Origin: Hyalella azteca
Lineage: Eukaryota; Arthropoda; Malacostraca; Amphipoda; Hyalellidae
Reading direction: 5' to 3'
Length of the DNA: 64,000 nt
Assembly: GCF_000764305.2 (NCBI RefSeq)
Contig: NW_025941355.1
Span: 1 to 64,000, forward strand
Shown here: positions 37,901 to 51,100 of the stretch, in pieces
Layout of the letters: each line of letters begins with the position of its first letter
Position numbering within the stretch: position 1 is the stretch's first letter
Notes under the pieces: model-generated
Seen by the model: the letters and a program-made list of their open reading frames with translations, nothing else
Told to the model about the DNA's origin: nothing
Databases searched by the model: none
Position numbers and translations under genes: made by a program

Positions 37901-40900
37901 GCTTGTAAGTAGCGCGTTCTCATACAAAAGTTGTGGAGCAAATACATTAGATCAGAACATTTCTACAGCTTTAAAGAAGACCTCCCAGCTTGGACTAAAG
38001 GTCAACTGGGGGTGCAATTTTACATTTATAGCACCAGCGGCTGGGATCATTAATTTAGTGCGGCATCACTAATGGTTCGGCATGACTCCCCGCTGATATT
38101 TTCATGTCGAGCTGAGACATCACCGAGCAGCGATGCTTCCATTAGCGCGCCTTCGGGATCTGATGGAGTCGCTCCTCCATCCTATTGATGAATTAATTTC
38201 ATGCAATTTCACGGAATTTGTTGAATTGCTTGTGTATTTTCAAATCAAATGATGAATTAATTCCTTGTAATTGCAATGAACTTGTGAGATTTGCAAGTGT
38301 GGTTCAACGTCGAAATGATGAACTAATTCCATGTCACTTCGTTGAACTTCGTGGTCTTGCCTGAATGATTCAACATCATAAGAACGAAATTATTTTCGTG
38401 TACAGTGGACTCCGTATACTTGCCCAAAAGATAAAAAACTTATTACTCTCTGTTCATAATATCTATAATTAATTTAAGTACAGCAACTGTGTTGCCTAAG
38501 ACCCCAAGAATTGTTCGATCCGTCGTTAACTTATATAACTATTATTGTTTGTGTAAAATGTACCTTTCTCACAAAATATTTACCATTAGGCCTTCATAAT
38601 AATAGAATATTGGTTGATATGGAGACGGATAATAGATCGAAAAAGTTTGAAAATGTATATGTTAAGTGATTAGTGTTAAACTTTACGAGTATCTTGAAAT
38701 TTATGTGCATTCGATGGTTATATAATTTATTTACATGGTTATAATTTACAATTCTATAATTGTTCTGTTTCGATGCATTACTTATGTGTTTTATAATAAT
38801 TTTGATCAAAGCCAAAATTACTAAACTTTTTTGCTGAAAATTCCTGAAATTGGCCTGGATGAAACCAAAGTTTGCTGCATTATCCTGACATGTGTGTTCA
38901 ACAACACATATAGGCTGCTAGCAGTATTGTGCGGTTGTTATTGTATTTTGACAGGATTATTGATTTGTACTAATGCACTTCTCAGCCTGAATAATGAAAT
39001 ATTTTGCGTAGTGTAATTGCTAGCATCAGCTGAATATTTTCCGGCTCTTCAACCTGCGGAAGTTAAAATGGGTTTCACAATTAGTATAAATAACGGCGTG
39101 GTTGAAAAGACCATTATGGAGACTTTAACTCAGATTTTGTATGAGCGTCAGATTTTTCATGTCCTCAGGAGATTTTGACTGTACTCGTATTTATGCATGA
39201 AGTAAAATGGAAATTGAAGATTTATCGACTATAGCTTCCGAGACAGATTTTCGCTCCGATTCTACACTCGAACATAATTAGACTTTTAGCAGGCAATAAA
39301 TTCATGACTTCAATTATGGACACGGTTAATTTGATAAACATAATAATTAATGATGAGCTGTTTAAAAAATCGTTACATTTGGAAAAAAAAGTTGACCCAC
39401 AAGCACATTAAATTGCGATTATTATTAAGAAAAATTCACGTCTAATTCTAGTGGTAAAATTACTGTGGTATGACAAGAAAAATGTATCCAAGAAAATCAA
39501 ATGTCATCAAACCTTTTCGCCTGTCCGGAGCCACTTAAAACACGCATTCCCGATTTAAAATGTCCACCATCGTATTTTCATTTTTATTATCAGTTAACTC
39601 GTCATTATTTCAGTATCTTTTCTTTTGACCAGCATCAAAAAACTCCAAGTGCAGGCTCAAATTTCAGTCGAAACTAGCCCTCAGTCCGGAGTGGCCGCTA
39701 CAGTTCTAACCGCCACGCTAGTATTCATCGACTGTTTTTGGCCTTTTTTCACGCGGATGCGGCCAATCGTATCGGGAATTCAATCGAAGCGCCGTTCGGC
39801 AATGAATCGGGAATATGGAAGACACTCTTGCTCTATTTTTTCGCGTGAAATTCTTTGAAATTTTCCTTGGCGAATGAAAGTGTGTGAACGTTTTAGCAAA
39901 TCACGGGCTGCCTTGAGTGCATTAGCCTCTAAACAAGTGTCTATTGCGGCAACGTAGTGACTGCCTTCATTGTCCTAATGGAAACCGATGGTAACGGCTG
40001 CTAATGCGCGAAAACTTCGGGTTGTGATTACATAAATATGTGGTTTGCTTCAACTTAGGAATTCGTTCCTTATTTTTAGTAACAAAAATTTATTTTAAAT
40101 TACTTTGAATTCAGAGCCTGTTGCACTGCCCCGTTCAAGCCATGGATCGCAACAAGCATTACCAGCCAGTGCGAACGTTTTCTAGCTACTATACATTGCA
40201 CACAATCAAATGTTCACTACGGCATCTTTTAGCATTCTTTGGCTGCAAATTTGAAAGCTTTAACAACCATGGCCAACTTAGGCATGACTATTTATTAATT
40301 AAGATAGTGAGAACTATTTCAAAAGATTTTTTCAATATTCTAGCTAGATTACCTCAGGGAAATAAGAACAAGTTGATTCTAAGTTTGACTACAGGCTTTT
40401 CAAAAAGATTGACTTCCTTGCGAAGTTTATTAACAATCTTCATACCGTTGCAATAATGTTGAATGACAGAGCACCATCGCAAATGGCAGAGCATGGAATC
40501 TTAAAATGTAAATTAAATAAACGTTCCATATATTGTGAATTATTGAAGTTGCACAACTAATCAAGAGGTAACAGCGAAGTTTGTCATGACAATGGCGGAC
40601 AATGCCTGCGTGATGAAGAGGCCAGCTGAGCGTTGTATGGCGCCTATTAACGCTCAGAACAATTCCAGCCTTTATACGCATTCAATTTAATTGACAAGCG
40701 TTTCATTTCTATTCAATGGACGTGTTTCAGGAGACGGGAATACAACAAAATCATCCGCCTCCGACAACCTACCACATATTTCCAATGTATTAATTTCAAC
40801 TGTAGTCGTAATTTAAGTTGATGGCACTAATCTGTACCTCAATAATGCCCGGCATGAGATTAATACTGGATCATTTTAGTGAGAAATTCAGCACCTTAGT

Positions 40901-41751
40901 ATCATGTATCATATTCTGTGATGTTCTGCAGCGCTGATATTAGATTCTAACTAGGGAAGTTTATCGTGTTAGCCTCGTGCCATATTAAGGCGGTGCAACA
41001 TTCATAAGTCGGTAGTAAATTGCGCTGCATGAAATTTCTAGCCTTTAATATCGTGATGTTGGGTTACGTTATAAGAGAATTCATTATATTAGATAGGTAT
41101 TTCATTATCAGATATATTGTATTGAATTTCTAATATTAGAATAAGGCTTGGTAACTTTACCGCTCTAATATCATATAAGCTTGTTTTTTAATGTTGTAAG
41201 GTGCATATTAAAATGAACGTCCTGAAATTCACATCATATATTCACGTCAGGCTCGGCAATACGCAGTAATATTTAACGAGATAAAAACGCTACAGACAGT
41301 TGAATGCATTAGACTCACGCATTGAAAGGCAGTCTCGTTCTCAATTCTGATGTATGAACAAATATTTATTCAGAAAATTGAGCTGGAGTTTTTGAGTTTT
41401 TATTTATCGAATTATTGGCAAACGGATGCATTACCCGTCGTCAATGCTATTCTTACCAATAGCCTGTTACAGTAGACAACAAAGGTAATTTTTTTACTAC
41501 TGATGCATTAAACCGCCATGAACGCTATTCGTACCTAAGCAACTGGTGACTATAAGTTATTGTCAGCACCAGTATCATCTTTTGCAATATTAAATTGCTT
41601 TATATTACTCTACTGATGAGGTCAATATCGAGTTGAAATATTCATCAAACAGAACAATAAAGTTTATGTACTCTTCGCCGTCTGAACAAATTCATCCTGC
41701 AAGGTAACAAAGTTTTCAGTGCCTCATAAACTTGATACGTGCTTGCCACGC
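34954..41751. other. Non-coding stretch, no supported gene
   Basis: A GC-richer patch at 35640-35870 contains TGGCTGAGCGCG, close to a tRNA-type A box, but no convincing B box follows, so no tRNA or SINE is called. An AT dinucleotide-rich tract lies at 37545-37600. A plus-strand frame at 40121-40456 (111 codons) has no recognisable domain or splice support. The remainder shows nothing specific. Confidence 0.4.
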
Positions 41752-42079
41752 AACAAATGGCCAATCTTTTTTGCAACGAAATTACACTAGTTTGAGGAAC
41801 TAATATATATTGTTAAATAAACTCCTATCCTCCGAGTTTACTAAATATAAAAAATGTAGCGTTTAGATCGAAAATAGCTGTGCTAGATAAAAAAAAACTG
41901 ATTTGCATCGAAAGAACAAATGGCCAATCTTTTTTTGCAACGAAATTACACTAGTTTGAGGAGCTAATAAATTGTTAAATTAACTCCTCCCTACTGAGTT
42001 TACTGTATATAAAAATGTTGCGTTTAGATCGAAAATAGCTGTGCTAAAATAAAAAAATGCTGAGACTGGCATCGAAAAT
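41752..42079. repeat. Tandem duplication of about 163 bases
   Basis: Copies at 41752-41913 and 41915-42079 share AACAAATGGCCAATCTTTTT, AAATTACACTAGTTTGAGGA and GTTTAGATCGAAAATAGCTG in the same order. They differ by small indels, mainly in A/T runs. No coding signal. Confidence 0.93.
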
Positions 42080-45000
42080 ATAGTGAAAACAGATCTACAT
42101 ATATATCTTTCAAAATTTCCGTTTGGCTATAATTCTACATGGAATTTACTCCTTCGGACTATTTTTCTGGTGTCTTGTGCTTTGCATTTTACATGAAAAG
42201 AGTACATTTAACATCAATAAAGCCTCGCGGGTTCAGTTCTCATCAAATGAACCCCAGAGCGCACTGCGCTGTTTTCCTCATTACAATCCAAGCTGCTGCA
42301 CCGTGCGGCCTCAAGCATCGGCTTATTTGAACCACGTCGCTAATCCTGTCATTCTTTAAGTATTCATTCATGAATAAATTTACTCCGTATTGCTCTCATA
42401 AAGTGAGAGATGAAGACTTATTGGCTTGAAAATATAAGGTAAAGGGTTAAAATTTCGCAAAATCCGAAGATGTGGTTTTGACGCTTAACCGTATCCGTTG
42501 CAAAAGGTTAATCGCAATAGTGTTGTTTTAAGAACATTGCATTAAGTACGAGAACTTATTACTTGAACCGTCCAGTTAACATTCAGAGTTAAAATTGTTA
42601 ATTTTTTAATAAGCGTGGCTATGTAAGCGAGACCTCAAAGAATATCGCTGTTGCGGGAGAGCTATCAACATATACAGGCTATCTTCAACGGGATAGTGAA
42701 AAGACGAGACTAACTCAAACTGTTGACAGCCAGGCCATGGAGTTATATTTGAAAACCTTAAGAACCTGATCATAAAAAATCAACGTTATGACAATACAAT
42801 GCTGACTATAAATGAAGTTAAACAGAATTAAAAAACTGTAGCACGAGACGTATACAAAATTTGGGATTTCTTCTAAGCTGCAAGTTTCGACACCACTTCC
42901 TGCTGACAAAAAGTCAGAACTCTGTTACAAACTAGGACGGATGTCTTCAAATAAAGTGCCCACTTTCAATTGGCACAGATTCATGTAGACCGTAGAGACT
43001 CAACAGTTCCTAGGCGACGATCTAGGACATTCGGGAGTTTTCAAATCCTCCAAAAATGAGTCGATTATCTCCTCTCTAACCCGAAGTCCCTCCGTCACCG
43101 ATGAGTATGGAGCATCTTCTTGGCACACTAGTCTCTTCGATTCCACTAAGGTCCTTCGATTCAGTGACAGCCCGCCGACGATTAGATTCCATGCGAAACA
43201 AAGAGATAAATGGAATCAGATGCCCACTATGGATGGAATCAGATGCCCACGTCCACCCGCCACTCAAAAATGAGGCCAAGACATATTTCAGCAGAAATTA
43301 AAGCAACACCAACTAGTGTGCAACGAGATGGGAAACAACTCGTGATATTCTGGGCCTTAGGTACAAATGACAAATTAAAAATTACGGCACGCAATTCAAT
43401 GGCCACTTCGAAACATGATCAGTAAAAGAATGCCTAAAGCGAAGGCAGCCCGCCTCGCTTGTTACCAGCGGAACCCTGGGCAAACAAAAGAAGCCTGAGT
43501 TGCGCAGCTACATCGCCAGAGGAGAAAAATGTTAGGTGTGGTCAAACTGCCGAGAAAGCAAGCATAAACAAATGAAACCACTTCATGAAAAAAGTTATTT
43601 TTATTAATTTTTAGGCTTCAGCTTGTCTAATGTTTGTGCAAGCAAGCCTACGAGTTGATGTCTTTCCCGAGTGAACTGTAACTATCTACCTGGAAAAGAA
43701 CGACACTTTACAGCGACTATTTTGTTACGAATAAAATTGTTACAAAATTTATTATGTGCAAATTTAAGATGCGCAAATTGGGTACAAAATTTTGGCGCAA
43801 AAATCTTGAAAGTGGCATTGTGCGCGACAAAATAGAGCAGGGTTAACGTAATCTGTGTGGACGACCTCCAGTCCTGTGCTCGGAGAGCTGCAATAAAAGC
43901 CCTCCTCAAAACGACCCTCGGGACGGCGCAGCGCCATACAAATTAGCAAGAATGCCCGACTCTGCCCGGCGATTTTTTGTCTGTTGTCGAACTGCGGCTC
44001 CCATTTATAACTTGGAAGCATAATTTATGAACGGGCAAAATTTTTGGCTTTGCTAAAAACTTTTATCAACCCTGGAAAGGCTAAATTTGGACTAAAAAGA
44101 TGAAATGATAATTTTTATATAAAGAGAAGGCTGGAAATATATTCATATGAATATTATTTTTTCGAAATTTGATGGATTAGGGTACTTCATACGGATATGT
44201 ATATTCAATACTATTGATCCATAGCATTCTAATATGAGAATAATACTCCCTTTTTTGTAAGAAATATTACGTACTACCTACTTTTATACGACCTACCAAA
44301 GCCTTATGAATTTCCAAAGGTAATTTTTAATTGCCGCTTAAAGCCTCGATTTTTTCTTTAACATCGTCATACAAGCTACACCACGAACACGTACAAAACG
44401 TTCATTCATGGCTCTGAAAGTGCACTCGAGGAAAGCTGTGTTTTTGTCCAGTTCCACACAATTACAAGCTTGTGCTTATTTCTTGGTGGCCAATTGTTGG
44501 ACTCTTTCTCCTCAGGAGCTTCAAAGGAACATGGAACTCTCACTCGGGAGCGTTTGCGAATTTTTTTTTCTGAATTGCTTGCTGCTTACGAGTTTCCTGC
44601 GCTAAAGCGCGTTGTTCTGAGTGAGATATTCACCACGAAAATAAGCTATACGTTGCAGAAATGCTACGGGAGGAGAATGTAGCAGGGTGCATGTGTCTCT
44701 TGAGTAAAGTAAGCATGGTAATGCGGACTTAAAAATTAAATTAACTTAAGACGTTAGCTTGGAAAAATAGAAGATAAACTTTCAGTGCTCAAGACAATTC
44801 AGAAAGTGGCTCATTAAAAAAAATTGGGCGAATGTGCTTCTACCAGATTTAGATAATAATACTTTGATGTACTTTTATACAAGAATTTTCTATAGAAAAC
44901 TACTAGGCATTTTAAAATATTAATTTTAGATTTTATGATTTAAATGGAAAGAAAAATCCGCTAATGCGAATATCTAAGCAAATATATTACAAATTTGAAA

Positions 45001-46011
45001 TAATTAGGAATAAAATCCTAATGGAAACGCCTTCAAAAGTAGACTATTAGATCAAGATTAATTTCTTTTTTAATGTTGAATTAAAATAATGAAAAGAAAA
45101 CGGAAGTATTGGAAAAAGTATTCAATCTAAAACTTGAAATATTTCATATAACGCAAAGTCAATTCCGTAAAGCATCTAAGATCAGGAGGATTTCTCAAAA
45201 ATGAATGTCATAAAGAGTAATAATATTAACTGTCATTCAGAATCGAAATGAAATTTTAAACCTGGGTGCATGAATGTTGTAGAGAAACTTTCCCACTTAA
45301 AAAAATCCCAAAACAACGTGCCATGCATCACAGCATTGTAAGCATCAGGGCACTCCACAACCCTGCGATCTACTGCATACCAAACCCGCATCAACATGCA
45401 GGCAATCTGATTCCTTTAAGGATTCAATGGCAGTGATTCGTCGGGGAATCTTGCATCGCAGCGCGTTGCATCCCAATGACACGAGCGATTAATTTCATAG
45501 AGAAAATTGCATTCATTTCGGCAGTAAGAGAAGTCGTATTATTGGTTCAATGTTATTGATTCATCTCAGGCTAAATATAATGCTTTTCGATCTTTGATTC
45601 TTTGCATTGATAGCTTACCTTCCAGGGTCATAGGTGTTTTAACACATGATTAGAATTATAAGCCGAGATACCGAATTATAGCCGTGATCTTTGCAAACTA
45701 TATGAATATAAAGGGATTTTATACAGCACAAGCTGTATAATTATTAAAGAACTAATTCAATTATTTGTATTGACTGCACACGATTTTTACCTACTAACAT
45801 GAATCGTTTCATAAATGATGAAAAGGTTTCTTGAGCGATTGGCATGAAGCAAATACATTAATAAATTATTGACCTACACGTAACTATGGAATTTTCTTTC
45901 AATGTGTGAGGTCGTTTGAATGCATTCATATATACGAGCAAAATTTAAAACGTTTCGAAGAAAATTCGACCGAAGCTTGTGCTGAATAAGTGTTTTTATT
46001 GTATGGCTTAC
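42080..46011. other. Non-coding stretch (possible intron of a minus-strand gene)
   Basis: Short frames at 42.1, 43.1-43.4, 43.7-44.0 and 44.4-44.7 kb overlap one another on both strands and lack splice support. AATCAGATGCCCAC occurs twice at about 43213-43240. If the start exon at 46012-46038 is real, its intron begins at 46011 and runs into this region, but no acceptor or second exon could be chosen with confidence. Confidence 0.4.
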
Positions 46012-46038
46012 CTGCACAAGCAGCAAAACCATTACCAT
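46012..46038 (-). CDS. Candidate minute first coding exon (signal-peptide start)
   Basis: On the minus strand an ATG at 46038 is followed by codons for MVMVLLLVQ and then CAG|GTAAGC, a strong splice donor, in phase 0. An in-frame TGA lies 21 bases upstream, so the frame cannot begin much earlier without splicing. The second ATG (46032) has the better initiation context (G at -3 and at +4). The run of Val and Leu is what the first residues of a secreted or membrane protein's signal peptide look like, with the rest expected in a later exon. About 0.7 kb upstream on the same strand is a CpG-rich island that could hold the promoter. So short a segment can arise by chance, so this stays tentative. 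Confidence 0.25.
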
Positions 46039-46580
46039 GAAGAAATTAAGTGTGGATCACAAATTCACTGGCCTAATACTTATACAATATAACAGCTATA
46101 TTATCAAATAATTACCGACGCAGTTGCTAATGACAGGCGAAACTTAATTGCAGCAACGGTCGTAATCGACGCCCTTGAGTTGACTTTACGCTCGATCGTT
46201 AAAGTTTTGGCAAGTTGTGCCCAACTTGAGGAGGTCCAGGAAATATTATGCTAATTTCAGGGTTTAATGATCAGATATTAATGTCGGGCAACAGCCTGGA
46301 GGAGCATTTTTGGTGTTGAGGCATTACGTGCCGAAATGTTTACGATCTGAACGATTGGCTGGCATTTAATGTTGCTTTTCAACAACGACTTTTTTCTGTT
46401 GCTCCGAATTTGTTTGATCAAGTATTGTTAAATTAAATTCATGAATCAACACAAAGAATTTTAACGTACCGTAACCTCCCTTTCCTACAAATCCATACAA
46501 AAAAATTCGTTTGAATCTCAACTTTATCCTACCTCAATGAACGAATTTTCCTAAAATTTTTATATGTCCAATTTGATTCT

Positions 46581-46683
46581 TTCCCAGGCCAATTATACCA
46601 ACATCTCTTCATTGAATTTCCTGCTCTGTTTTCCCAGGCCAATTAAACCAACATCTCTTCATTGAATTTGCTGCTTTGTTTTC
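46581..46683. repeat. 50-base tandem duplication
   Basis: TTCCCAGGCCAATTA(T/A)ACCAAC begins at 46581 and 46631, and each copy runs on through CATCTCTTCATTGAATTT to CTGTTT or TTGTTT. Only a few substitutions separate them. Confidence 0.93.
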
Positions 46684-46724
46684 GTAACTAGCCACGAAAT
46701 ATCCTTCAGAGGTTCAGTTCCCAA

Positions 46725-47015
46725 CATCCTCCATACCTACGCCGCATGGTCGTCGCAACGGTACACGCAGACTGACAGAGCAGACGCTCGTCTCTCGTCG
46801 AGTTTGTCTTGCAGGAGAAGGTCATTTTTAAGGCACCAGGCCCCGTGAAGTGCACTAGACGTCACTCCACTGATGGCGCGGGCCAGAGTTTTTATGTGTA
46901 GTAGAAATGCGTGGTGGAGTTGCCCAAGCAGCCTTCACAGGACCGCATACAAATGGCCGACTGTGCAATAAGTTGCGTTCAGAGCGTGACGTGTGAGGGG
47001 GAGTGATGGCTGCTG
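46725..47015 (-). promoter_or_regulatory. CpG-rich island, possible minus-strand promoter
   Basis: CG dinucleotides are dense here (for example CGCCGCATGGTCGTCGCAAC and GTCTCTCGTCGAG) against CpG-poor AT-rich surroundings. It contains GACGTCAC, a CRE-like site. On the minus strand a CATAAAAAC box and, further down, TCAGTC, an arthropod initiator-like hexamer, can be seen. It lies upstream of the minus-strand start exon at 46012-46038. Assigning it as that exon's promoter is inference; a decayed GC-rich repeat or LTR is the main alternative. Confidence 0.35.
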
Positions 47016-48028
47016 ACAGACGGAGAATTTACACAACTCAGTTGATGGAATGAAGAAAAATGAACTGAGAAAATGAATGGATTAAGACATTAACGCTGGA
47101 TGCAACATTAACTCGAATTCCGAAAAATAACATAAGAAAGAACTTCCACAATAGATAACAAAATTTAAGTATAAAATTAGATTTGATTGAAATGCAATAA
47201 ATTCAAAACTCGTAGAAATGTGAATATCAAATGTTTGCTACTAGTCTCAACTGTAAAGAAACTCATACAAGGATGTCACTTGCGACCAACTGTTGGCAGC
47301 AACACAGTTTGGCTTCTACTAAGCAACTTAGAAGGGCTCTAAGGCGGTAGTAAAACCTGTCGCATGCAGTTCTTAAAATGACTTGACAAATTGAGGCTAA
47401 AAATTCTACTTAATGAGCTACAACGCAGCATATGAAGCGATCGTTGTGATTTATATAATGTGTGCCTCACATTCCATTTTTTCATTAAGAAAATCACAAA
47501 AAAAAACATTGAAAATAACATACCCTCAAGATTTCTTTTTAATCCAAAAAGTCTCGCGTCGAATCAGTAAAACCTGATTTTTCAAAATCAATTTTTTTTC
47601 CGAACAATATCAGTTTATATCACCGATGAAACATTCTGAGAGCTACCGTGACAGAAGTCAGAAAGAGTGTCAGATTAAACTAGACAATACAACTCGGACC
47701 CAACTCCTTGCGGGGTTGACGCTAGAAAGTCACTGTAGATTTTAACGTTTTTTAATGGACACTTATTTTAATGTCATTATTTGCTAAAGAGTTGCGAGCT
47801 TGACGCGTGACACCGTCAACTTGGGGAGAGCGCTGGGGCAGCTTAAATCGCTTTAACTGTCAACAAATATTTCACTGTTCACTGTCCCAGTAATCCGAAT
47901 ACATTTACCGATCTAAACTAGAGTTCGAGTTTCGTCTGAAAAAATCAAGCAATTAAAAGTGTAACTGTTTTGCTGTTCATGTTGTTGATCTGAAAAGAAT
48001 TTTTTTGCTTGACATATTAAGTGTTCAA
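47016..48028. other. Non-coding spacer
   Basis: No gene, repeat or element recognised. Confidence 0.55.
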
Positions 48029-48156
48029 AGCACATAATAATGTGCAGCACATAATAATGTGCAACACACAATAATGTACAGCACGTAATAATGTACAGCA
48101 CATGATAATGTGCAGCACATAATAATGTGCAGCACATAAAAATGTGCAGCACATTA
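48029..48156. repeat. 17-base minisatellite with palindromic units
   Basis: Seven units of AGCACATAATAATGTGC plus a partial eighth. Each full unit is itself an inverted repeat (GCACAT, AATA, ATGTGC), and variant units keep or nearly keep that pairing (ACACGTAATAATGTAC-like). Minus-strand frames through it read Cys/His-rich only because of the repeat. Confidence 0.95.
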
Positions 48157-51100
48157 ATGAACCGCGTCACTTGACCCGATTCTCGAGCTCGAGGCGTCTC
48201 ATTGCAGTCGCGTTTAACAACAAAGCTACTTATTCATGTCACTTATTTATGTCACTATTGTTCACAACTCTTCATCAGTGTTGAATTTCAGTGGGTGAAT
48301 ACCTCGTCTTACAGTCTTTGAAGCTTAGGCAGCATGCAAAGCCCTTTATTTTGCAAGATTTAACACGTGATATCTGGGATACCGAGATCTATATATGTAC
48401 ATTTGGTTAATATGGCGGAGTTCTTAATTAAATATTAAATACGTTGTACGTATTTTATTCATCGTAGAGTAACCCATGATCATAGCTGCGGTGAAAACAC
48501 GCAAGCGATTGGCTTACCTGAAACGTGAACTACAAGTTGTATTATATAAAAACTAATTTTTCTGCACGCGTGAATGCTATTATAGAATGACTTCCTTGTT
48601 TAGTATTCACTGCGGGAAAGATACTGAAGCTTTCTTCAGCAAATTACCTTAACATCGCAGCGTTGTTCAGCTGCTTGACGTTGACGCATTGCACGTTCAT
48701 AAAAAAAAATTTGAAACCTGCACAGCTCATAAGGAAATCACGCATTTTTATTCGATTAATAATTAATTTTGGTGAATGTTTGCCATGTTAGCGCTAAACA
48801 TTTTGTTACGTGGTAAGAACGAAGCGATTTTGAAGGGATTTTTCTGCAAAACAAATTCCACCGAGAAACTTGCGCATTTTGTCCAAAATTGGGCATAAGT
48901 GCCTGATTACTTTTAATCTGTTAAATCTGTACCCAATTCGTACAGATTTGTAGTGTAATTTAAGTAGTTTTAACCTAGTTGATTTGTCAGATGATGTAAC
49001 ATGTGTCAGATGATGTGGCAACATAATTACCTATTGTGCATCTTAATTTATCATGTTCTGTGCATTTTAGTGCCTCATATCGCAATTAAAGCTATAACTA
49101 CTACTACACTTCATGATTTTTTGTTGTGAAAAGACAGGGGCTATACTTGGCGGCTTCTTTAGCTCGTTTTTCATCTTCGCTGTATTGAGCAGAAAGAGTA
49201 GACTTTTTGCTAGTGTTGAGAGTGAGCGACAGTCACACTCATAAAACATTCTGTTCCTCTTCACTTGTATGATTTGTGGGCGCCAAGAACCGGAGAATAA
49301 AGTGAGATGTCCCTCTATAAGAAACGATCAGCTACACAACCGCACGTGTGAAAATCGAACGAAGATAATTAATAACTCCTATTTCGATTGGGGAAAATAT
49401 TTTTAAGCTTATGAAAATTGTTTAAAATAAATCTTAATCTAGAATAAATTTAGACAGATTTTAAATACTTAGTATTTTATCAATGAAAAATCTTTAGTAT
49501 CAATGAAAAATCTTTAACGATAGGACAATGAACTTATGAGAGCATTGAACGAGCGTTTTCCTTCCAAATTTGGCCGCTGTTTCGTTAAAAGCAGTGACAG
49601 AGCTGTCATTCAATCCAATGCCTCTGTGTCTTTATCAGCTATTATGGAATCTGCCATTTGCTTTCGATGACACACTGTCAACGTACCGTTAGCATAAAAT
49701 TGCAGGAGATCGCACCAATTATCCTCATCAGCAGACAGACTAATAAAAGACAGCCTAGTGGATTTTTAAAAAGTTGGGCAATTAGACTATAAAATTAGCG
49801 CTTCAGTCCTGCGTCGATGACAGACCTAGACTGCAGCGTTGCTAAACGTTCGGTCAAATCGATACTCTATCGCCAGTAGGTCGCGGCCGTCACGCATCAT
49901 CGGCAGGCAGATTAGAGAGCCACCGCTTGAGTTGTGATTGAGCCCAGGATTAGCGAAGAAGTTCAACGAGTTCAAGAGGAGTACTGAACTTCATTAAGCT
50001 CATGGCTGAGCCCCAGCCATTTAGGCAATTTATGTACGTTGGGTAGCCGTCGTTTATCCCAAAATATCGGACCTTGGAACGGTTTAAGTTCGGCCGCTTG
50101 TGTCGTTCGCCGAGTAAAGGTTCGGGTTGGTGTTTTTTTGGCCGCCGTTTGTGAAGAATTAGACAGAAAATCGTTGATCCAGACACTAGTTTAGAACTTT
50201 TTAGCTTAATTGTAGGAACTGACGGTAGCCCGGCAATAGAAATGTCATTAAAGAGAAAAAGAGGTCGGAGGTTTTCACTGCACCCGTCCGGTCTCCCTCG
50301 GGGGAAAGATCCTTTGATGGTAAATCCTCTACTAATAAATTAGATACAATTAGTGATCGAACGCATGGCAAATGTTTAATCGAAGTTAGTTTTTCTCACG
50401 GAAAACTATTAGTACAATGTAGGAGTTTATTTGAAGTAGTTTGGTTTTGATAAAAAGATTTCTAATTGATATTTTTATAACTTGCGGTAAATGAAACACC
50501 GAAATTGCTCACTCTAACAAAAATTTCACTTTACGTATGGCTGGAAAAAATTTTTGTTTTACTCATCGTTTATTTACATAGCAGATTTTAGCTCTTATGT
50601 AAGACTGCTTCTCATTGCACCTATCAGTACACACAAATTGTTCACTATTCCAACATACGAGTAGGAGAACAAGACGCAACGAAAGCCGAAATAATTTGTA
50701 CCAGTTAGCCCCCAAGTAATAATCAATAGTTACTAATGAATGCCATAACAAAGTAATGACCTCACGTTCTGCTCCGTAATTGGAAACTCTAGAACCCTCC
50801 ATCTCTCCAACGCAAGTACAGGATACGTGATATCAATCAATCACTTACTGAAAAATAATCATCAATATGTTAATCTACCAATGCGTTATCAGATATAAAT
50901 TATGGGCGAGTTTTGGGCGGCCGAACGTCGAAAAATGAGCTGCCAGTAATGAACACTGAATAAATTGCTGTAGATGATCTTTGGCATGTCACGGCGAGCT
51001 AAATTTTGTTGCAATTTCTCTTGCAATATGTCCGTAAAAATCCTAGAATCCTTAAAAAAACGAATGCATTTTGCTAAGCATTCGGCTCAAATCATTAATC

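Noticed and set aside
40121..40456. Plus-strand 111-codon frame
   Set aside because: No domain, no splice signals and AT-driven composition; likely chance.
45615..45640. Minus-strand exon ending GGAAG|GTAAGC
   Set aside because: Stops close upstream in the relevant frames; only a four-codon ATG start would fit, which is too little.
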